Assembly: GCA_027605045.1 (NCBI GenBank)
Contig: JAQFWX010000004.1
Coordinates: 806,001 to 870,000, forward strand
DNA: 64,000 bases
Direction: 5' to 3'
Source of the DNA: Phallus indusiatus
Lineage: Eukaryota > Basidiomycota > Agaricomycetes > Phallales > Phallaceae
Part shown: piece by piece, positions 58,313-64,000 of the stretch
Numbering within the stretch: position 1 is the stretch's first letter
How the letters are laid out: every line of letters begins with the position of its first letter
Program-made: the position numbers and the translations under genes
The notes under the pieces: generated by a model
What the model was told of the DNA's origin: nothing
The model's database searches: none
Seen by the model: only the letters and a program-made list of their open reading frames with translations

Positions 58313-59783
58313 TTGCTCTTAAGAGATCTTACGAACTTTTGTTAAATATTTATGTGAATAACGTGAATGAATGATGATGCCTATATCTATTATAAGTAGC
58401 CTAGAACTACCGTGGCAGACGACGTCAGTAATGCGAATATGACTGAGAGACAGAGAGGGGTGACCGCGAAATCTCAAAGAAGAGGGCTATCAGCCTGATG
58501 ACGGGAGACACAACGATCTATGTATAATGACAAATGAGGAGGGGTTAAATGCAGGTAGACTAGGTCAACAATAGAAGCATAAAACAAAGGAAAGAAACCA
58601 AGGAATGAAAAGAAAGAGTGTGTGAAAGGAAGGAAGATGAAAGACAGGAGCGTCTGAATGAAGGAGCTTATCTTCGAAGCAAAAGCCAATGTGGCGATGT
58701 AATAAAAAGTACCAAAAAGAACACAGCAGGAAGATGGGTCCAGGTCGAGCCATATCGATCAATCTTCAATCCGTCTTATTAACGCCACTTCGGCCCCATC
58801 TTGGAGTCCTGGAGCATTGCCGGAGTCAAAAACTGTATTAATTGAAATTGGGTATCGACATTGGGTGGTCTAAAGCCAAGCATACCTCGTTTGATAACTG
58901 TTCGCATCAGTTCATGATTTTGTTCATCAACAAACCCGCGAGCAGGATCAGTTGTTAATAGACTGTTGAGGACGCCATCGGAAATCACTTCCCCCATGTC
59001 GCCAGTCCAAATGTACGAAGCTTTAAAAGGTATCAGTGTTCGATACTGTATTTTATCGTTGACTTTAATGGGATGCCTGTTCAATGGCGAGGTATGGTTT
59101 TAGTTGTGAGCTGGACGGGGCTTCGATCACTGGAAGCGAAACAGAACGAGGTTCAAAGTCCTCGGAAATTCTATCAGCATAGGCACTTACATTTGGCAAC
59201 GGGCCGTATGTACCATTTTCATCAACGTTGCACCTAGCAATGGTGTGGTGTTTCGGACATAAGGTGGAAAGCTAGTAGTGAACCGATGTTTCCTCCGAGT
59301 CAGCGAAATGAGACAAGTTATATTTATATTGAGCTAACCTAGTAGTGAACCGGGATGTTCTACGAAAAGCATAAGGAATTAATTGGTGAATGGTTATGAT
59401 ATGGTACTTACTCCTCAGCGACATGAGACAAGCTGAGGAGAAGACGACTCTAACTAAAGACAGCTTTTATATGGAAAATTTAGAGAAGACGGAGCCTGAA
59501 CTTGAATATGGATCACAAATTCACAATGGGTTCGTATTGGTAAGCATACAAGCGTTTTCTACAAAAAAATGGTGCGAAGAAAAAGCATCAATGGGTCCGT
59601 ATTAATAAGCATAAAACGAAGTATCCCTCTCTACAAATGCTTTCTTCAACGACATGATATGCTATGACGCGATGATAGCTCACTAGCGCTCACTAGCTTC
59701 TTTTGTTTAGGCATCAATAGTAACTATCGGGCCGCTATCGTCGTTCCAGCGAATGTTGTCCTTGATACTTCCAATTAACTATC
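58313..59783. other. gene-poor region
   Basis: Apart from the weak minus-strand candidate at 58779-59084, no gene is supported. Confidence 0.45.
58779..59084 (-). CDS. weak candidate coding segment, unknown
   Basis: A 101-codon frame with ordinary protein composition (NDKIQYRTLIPFKASYIWTG; TTDPARGFVDEQNHELMRTV) ends at a stop at 58779. It has no convincing ATG; upstream minus-strand sequence (about 59250-59090) also reads protein-like (YADRISEDFEPRSVSLPVIE) but in another frame. It could be the last exons of an unrecognised gene or a relic. Confidence 0.25.
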   Translation of the reverse strand: MNRHPIKVNDKIQYRTLIPFKASYIWTGDMGEVISDGVLNSLLTTDPARGFVDEQNHELMRTVIKRGMLGFRPPNVDTQFQLIQFLTPAMLQDSKMGPKWR

Positions 59784-62700
59784 ATGGTTCATAGCTTTGT
59801 AGCAGCGAAATTATCACCTAATTTACCTGGCTGGTCGATACATGGTCAACGTGTCGCTCACTCACTATCCACAACTCCTTTTTTGGCTCTCTATATTGAG
59901 GAGAATCGAAACCCACACCTCTTCGGTCCAGACTTGACCAATCCCAATCTCTTCATTATTTCATCCGTCAAGCCAGACATGTCGAATAGCGAGTATATGA
60001 CCTTACACGATTCCGATTCCGACGATTATAGAACATTGACCGTCATACCGCCCCTCCCTTTCCAAAGCCCGTTGTATGTATTTATTACTCCTCGTATCTG
60101 GTGCAGGTCTCAAGATTCCGCAACATTTGAACGCCTAGCAGGAATGAAGCCATATCAATTGAGTTCGACAAGTCTCGAAAAATTTCGAAAGGCGGTAAAG
60201 GAAGCGGGTCCATCTATACCCGGAATTCGTGAGACGGGGAACGGGGAACAGCCTCCGCCAGGATGGGAGACTTGGAGTGCCTACTCCCGCAGAGAAGGGC
60301 CAGGAATGCTTATGCTGCGAAAATATGTCCCTTTGAGGTTCGATTTGGTTTCCTTCACAGAACTTCCGGAAAGTCTTGCCACAGATGTGGTCGAGCAGAT
60401 AGCTCTGTATCGCCAGTAAGCCCAACTATAAAGCTTTGACATTTGAATTCTTATTAATGATCCAGGCTTTATTTGGACTATACGTGGCAGGGGTGTAGGA
60501 CTACGATAAGTTATATGCAATCTATGAAACAGGTGGATAAAACAGCCAAACCTGTTGATCTGACGACAGCATGCTGACTCAGGAGCCGAGATCATTCCCC
60601 TTTTAGAGCCTGCTAAACGAATAGTTCGGTTACCGTCATTAAATCCGACCCAACGTGGAGCTTTAGACCTTTCTTCAAACATAGTCCGACCTGCAGCGGT
60701 TTATCTCAAAACCCTACCTTTACTCCAGGACGGAGATCCTAATAAAAACCATGACGTTGATGATGACTCGGATGACGCCTTCGATCCTTTATTAATGAAA
60801 GCTGAGGTCATTCCTGCAGCCAAAGCTGGAAAGATCAAACTTGTCGTATTAGACTGCAGCTGCATTATCGTGAGTCTCCGATGAATAATATCAAAGCCGT
60901 CACCGACTCCGTTAATTCGGTTCATTCGTATAGAATAGTGATAGGGTTTTATCAAGTGCTTTATTTGATATTTTCCCGCCCGTCGTTCATCAATTCGCTC
61001 TAGAAGAATTATTGAATCTATATGTAGAGAAGGAAACGCTCTTGGTAACCAAAGGCTTTGACCGGAAGTCTCCATTCTCGGTCATCCATGAACTTGCGCA
61101 TTATCTTCATACACCGGTTTCTCTATCGGACGTTCAGAACGCATTCGCACGCTCCGATAAACCGATACTTTATGACGATGTTTTATCCTCCATATCTTCT
61201 CTAGTCGACGCCGGATATTCCATCATATCTCTGCCACTGGTCGGTTTTGAATCTTGTCGTGAGCTGGTCTCGCAAATACCAGGCTTGTCGCTTGCATTCT
61301 GTGATGCTGTGAAAGATAAACAGACTGGAGACGATTTTACTTGGGATGAACTGCTTGAGCTTTGCAAAAATGAATACAACTTTTCTGGGGGGATCTCTCC
61401 GAATGAAGTCCTGGTGGTCACGCCTGATATTTGCACTGTGGCAGAACCTGCGACTTTGGCAGGTTTTCCTACGGCTCTCGTTCAACGAAAAGGAAGCAGA
61501 TATAAAGGGCTAACCATCCCCACTTTCTCTCCTACTTATCAAGTTACTGGGTTGGGTCAGATACTACCAATTTTGCTTGATCCTGACTCAGTCCCTCCCG
61601 CGAAGGAACCGCGAGACCCCAACAACGTTTATCCTCCTTATCCTTCTGTAAGAATTTTTAATTGTTACCAGACCACATGCATGCTCGGCGCAGGTTCCAA
61701 GTGTATGATATTCCGTATCTTTATTTATGTAGAAACTGATGTTCTTTGTTTTGATAGGGTCCGTATGGGGCGGGGTTCAGCTTATCACGGGAGACTACGT
61801 GGCTATCAAAATTGAAACAACTAGGAAGGGAAAACCCTCGTTATTAGAATATGAGGATGCAGTTTACGCTCAGCTCGAAGGGGTCAGAGGACTTGTGAGA
61901 ATTCGATGGGCAGGCGTCGATCAGAATGCCCGTGTTCTCGTCATGGACAGGCTCGGGCCGAATCTTGAATGCATGCGTTTGTTTTGTCGAGGTAAATTGT
62001 CCCTAAAAACTGTTCTCATGCTTGGGGAGCAAATGGTAAGCGATATTTACGTATCATTTTCCCCCCCTTTTTGAATATAAGAAATTTTTATCCAGCTTGC
62101 CACCATCGAGGAGATTCATGCTCGTGGAATCATCATTCGCGATATCAAACCCCAAAATTTCGCTTTAGGATCATTGGCAGATTACAAACGTCTTTTTTTA
62201 ATGGACATGGGATTTGCTAAGCTTTTTATGGACCCGATGACGGGTGAACATATGCCATTCTATGATGATAGAACAGGCCTTGGAACACCAATATTTGCAA
62301 GCCATAACGTACATCTTGGTTTGGGTTCGTATTTTGTTTACTCTAGGAAGAGTCAAATGTTTATTCTACATATACTCATGTATTTTCATGCAATAGAACC
62401 AAGCCGACGAGATGACCTTGAATCAATCGGCTTCACCCTTCTATTTCTCATCCACGGTCGGCTCCCGTGGCAAGGATTCTACGCGCCCGACGTTTCTTCC
62501 AAACTAAAAGAGATGGGAGATATGAAACGAGGTAAACCCATGTCAGATCTATTAGCTCGATCCCCCTCTTGTTTCGCCCCGTTCTTTAATCACTGCCGGT
62601 CACTCGGCTTCACGGATAAGCCGGACTATGAGATGTTAAAAGGGCTTCTACGCGAAGAAATGGACCAGCACGGTTGGGTGTATGATTGGCAGTACGATTG

Positions 62701-62797
62701 GTGGGTTTGTGGAGATCGGGGAACGCTTTTCTCAGACGAGTATAAGCTTGAGAAACGACTTATTGAACCAGTGCGTGACCGTCAACTCACATTATGA
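59784..62797 (+). CDS. HAD-like region fused to a casein-kinase-1-like protein kinase domain
   Basis: Exon 1 is 59784-60415 (VHSFVAAKLSPNLPGWSIHG...), exon 2 starts at 60466, and later exons run to 62797. The second intron is uncertain (donor near 60510 or 60533). The middle resembles a 2-haloacid-dehalogenase fold: IKLVVLDCSCII at the first motif position, and SPNEVLVVTPDICTVAEPAT near the last, but the nucleophile motif is altered. In the same frame follows a CK1-type kinase: MLGAGSK-WGSVWGG loop, VAIKIE, RVLVMDRLGPNLE, IIIRDIKPQNF (His of HRD replaced by Ile, Asp kept), MDMGFAKLF (DMG for DFG), and SRRDDLESIGFTLLFLIHG. The Lys, Asp and Asn needed for catalysis are retained. Confidence 0.75.
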
Positions 62798-63529
62798 GAG
62801 AGCAGCGTCGTTTGGTTGCGCTTCAACCATTTGCTTTCATCTTGTTTTAGAATTAGTGCTCTGATAATGCTATATCTTTCTTGGTGTTTTGTTTGAATGA
62901 TTGATACCAACTCCCCTCATAAGTTATAACACTTCCATATGTAAACCAAGAGAAACACCTCATCAACTTTCATAATTACAACCATCAGACAAACATGGGC
63001 TTTCGCGGAAGTAATGGTAGCACGCAGACCGATGTAACCTGGGGCGCCAGCGCGTCTTTTGACCGTAGCATCCCCGTACACGTTCAACACTGAACAGAAC
63101 GTCACCAGAAACACTTTCGAAAGTGGGTATATGGGAGTTATTTGGTGATGTGCTAGGTAGTGATAATAAAGAAGTTCACATAGCTAGAGTCACATTTTTG
63201 TGAGTTGAGTTAGTAATACATTGCCTAACATTCAGAGAGCTCGTTTTATAAAGAAAAAATGATAAGATACGCTACCAATATTAGTCCGGTGACAGTATGT
63301 CAAATTTGAACAGATTTCAATATTAGGAATGTATTGTTGTTCGAAATTGTTGGACTGAGAGCGCGCATACATATATATTTGTATGTATATACATGCCCTA
63401 TAGTAATACGAAGGATTTTCCTGGAAGATTCAGAACAATTGAAATAAAACGAGATTTTACGGATGAAGTTGATTTAGGTAGTCACATCGACATCCGCAAC
63501 TGTAGGCTTGTGCATTTACAAAGAATGAA
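62798..63529. other. intergenic region
   Basis: No gene. The right part (from about 63195) is a diverged duplicate of the 3' flank of copy A. Confidence 0.55.
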
Positions 63530-64000
63530 TTACTTGGACGAGATGCTCGAAGGCACCTTGATCCAAGACCAAGGCGCACTCCCATCAACTCCCTCCGTAA
63601 CAGCGTCAGGCCACGTATTATCGTCGAAGGAGAAACTGATATAGTCCGAGGGGAAATTCGGATGATTGAGCGCCTTCCAAGCAGTGTCGCTGGCGACGAT
63701 CTGCGTAGTTCCGTCGTCGTACGTTATTTCGATCTTTGCCAGTAATCCAGCCGGGTTAGGAGTGGAACCCGCGTTCACTGCCGTTACAGCTATAAGTACC
63801 CCGTATTTAGAATCCACGGGAACGCAGTAAGACTGCGCAATGTTGAGGTTGTTGCCCGTTCCTACTTGGGTCTCATTGACGTACAGAGTGTAGGAGTCAT
63901 CGACTGTGATCAAGATTTTTGCGTAGACGGGAGACACTCCGTATGGGTTTCGAATGAAACGACGGAAGGCTCTTGGACCTGGAGGGACATTTCCTCCAGG
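63195..64000. repeat. segmental duplicate, right member (copy D plus 3' flank)
   Basis: Counterpart of the segment at 11400-12260. The duplication reaches the window edge, so its full extent is unknown. Confidence 0.8.
63530..64000 (-). CDS. small beta-sandwich-like protein, copy D (5' end beyond window)
   Basis: The complement frame runs from the window edge (reading PGGNVPPGPRAFRRFI) to the stop at 63530. Over the 135 residues downstream of MSPVYAKILITVDD it differs from copy A at only about five or six positions (for example AYTLYIN to SYTLYVN, and HANFPSD to HPNFPSD). The frame is open with no lesions. Start codon, first intron and presence or absence of a signal peptide are outside the window. 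Confidence 0.75.
   Translation of the reverse strand, partial: PGGNVPPGPRAFRRFIRNPYGVSPVYAKILITVDDSYTLYVNETQVGTGNNLNIAQSYCVPVDSKYGVLIAVTAVNAGSTPNPAGLLAKIEITYDDGTTQIVASDTAWKALNHPNFPSDYISFSFDDNTWPDAVTEGVDGSAPWSWIKVPSSISSK

Noticed and set aside
61640..61670. A 24-nt intron separating the HAD-like region from the kinase
   Set aside because: Too short, and unnecessary, because the frame is open straight through into the glycine loop.
1..64000. tRNA, rRNA, CRISPR array or intact transposon
   Set aside because: No cloverleaf with matching TPsiC/acceptor sequence, no regular spaced repeats, and no transposase or reverse transcriptase motif was seen by eye; a covariance-model scan would be needed to exclude small RNAs.

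Overview
The window is nuclear DNA of a filamentous basidiomycete, most likely a mushroom-forming agaricomycete. The genes carry many short introns (about 45-80 nt, GT...AG with CTRAY-like branch sites) and lie on both strands without operons. The content is typical of such fungi: Zn2Cys6 regulator, F-box protein, GCK-type STE20 kinase, GPI-anchored chitin deacetylase, WSC protein, Kre9/Knh1-like wall protein, LCL2, and nuclear complex I subunits. I saw no rRNA, tRNA, CRISPR array or intact transposon. Spliced models were built by hand; wherever all exons are listed they sum to a multiple of three, except where a lesion is stated.

Layout. 1-1193 (-): 5' part of a Zn2Cys6 transcription factor, cut by the window edge. 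5604-10034 (+): an F-box/LRR-like protein and a STE20/MST3-like kinase. 11.4-17.5 kb: gene-poor DNA holding three copies and one relic of a small beta-sandwich-like protein family; another copy, nearly identical to the first, lies at the far right edge (63.5-64 kb). 19-28 kb: a hypothetical gene, a chitin deacetylase, a two-WSC-domain secreted protein and complex I subunit NDUFB9, separated by long empty stretches.

30.8-46 kb is compact housekeeping DNA: K+/H+ antiporter Kha1, splicing factor BUD31, a REEP/HVA22-like ER membrane protein with a very long tail, NDUFA1, a small ubiquitin-like protein, NDUFA8, mitochondrial lipoate-protein ligase, complex I assembly factor NDUFAF3, a secreted Ala/Lys-rich protein and a DUF202 membrane protein. 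Five of these (NDUFA1, NDUFA8, lipoate ligase, NDUFAF3 and, 10 kb upstream, NDUFB9) serve mitochondrial respiration. 46.4-58.3 kb: a proline-rich/prion-like protein, LCL2, an unknown secreted protein, a hydroxyacid-oxoacid transhydrogenase, a membrane-anchored aspartic protease and a Kre9/Knh1-like protein. 59.8-62.8 kb: an unusual fusion of a HAD-like region to a casein-kinase-1-like domain.

The most notable observations are the multicopy family with its start-codon mini-exon and loss or gain of signal peptide, the frequent micro-exons (7, 7, 7, 8 and 12 nt in four genes), the HAD-CK1 fusion, and a possible Kex2-released Trp-rich C-terminal peptide.
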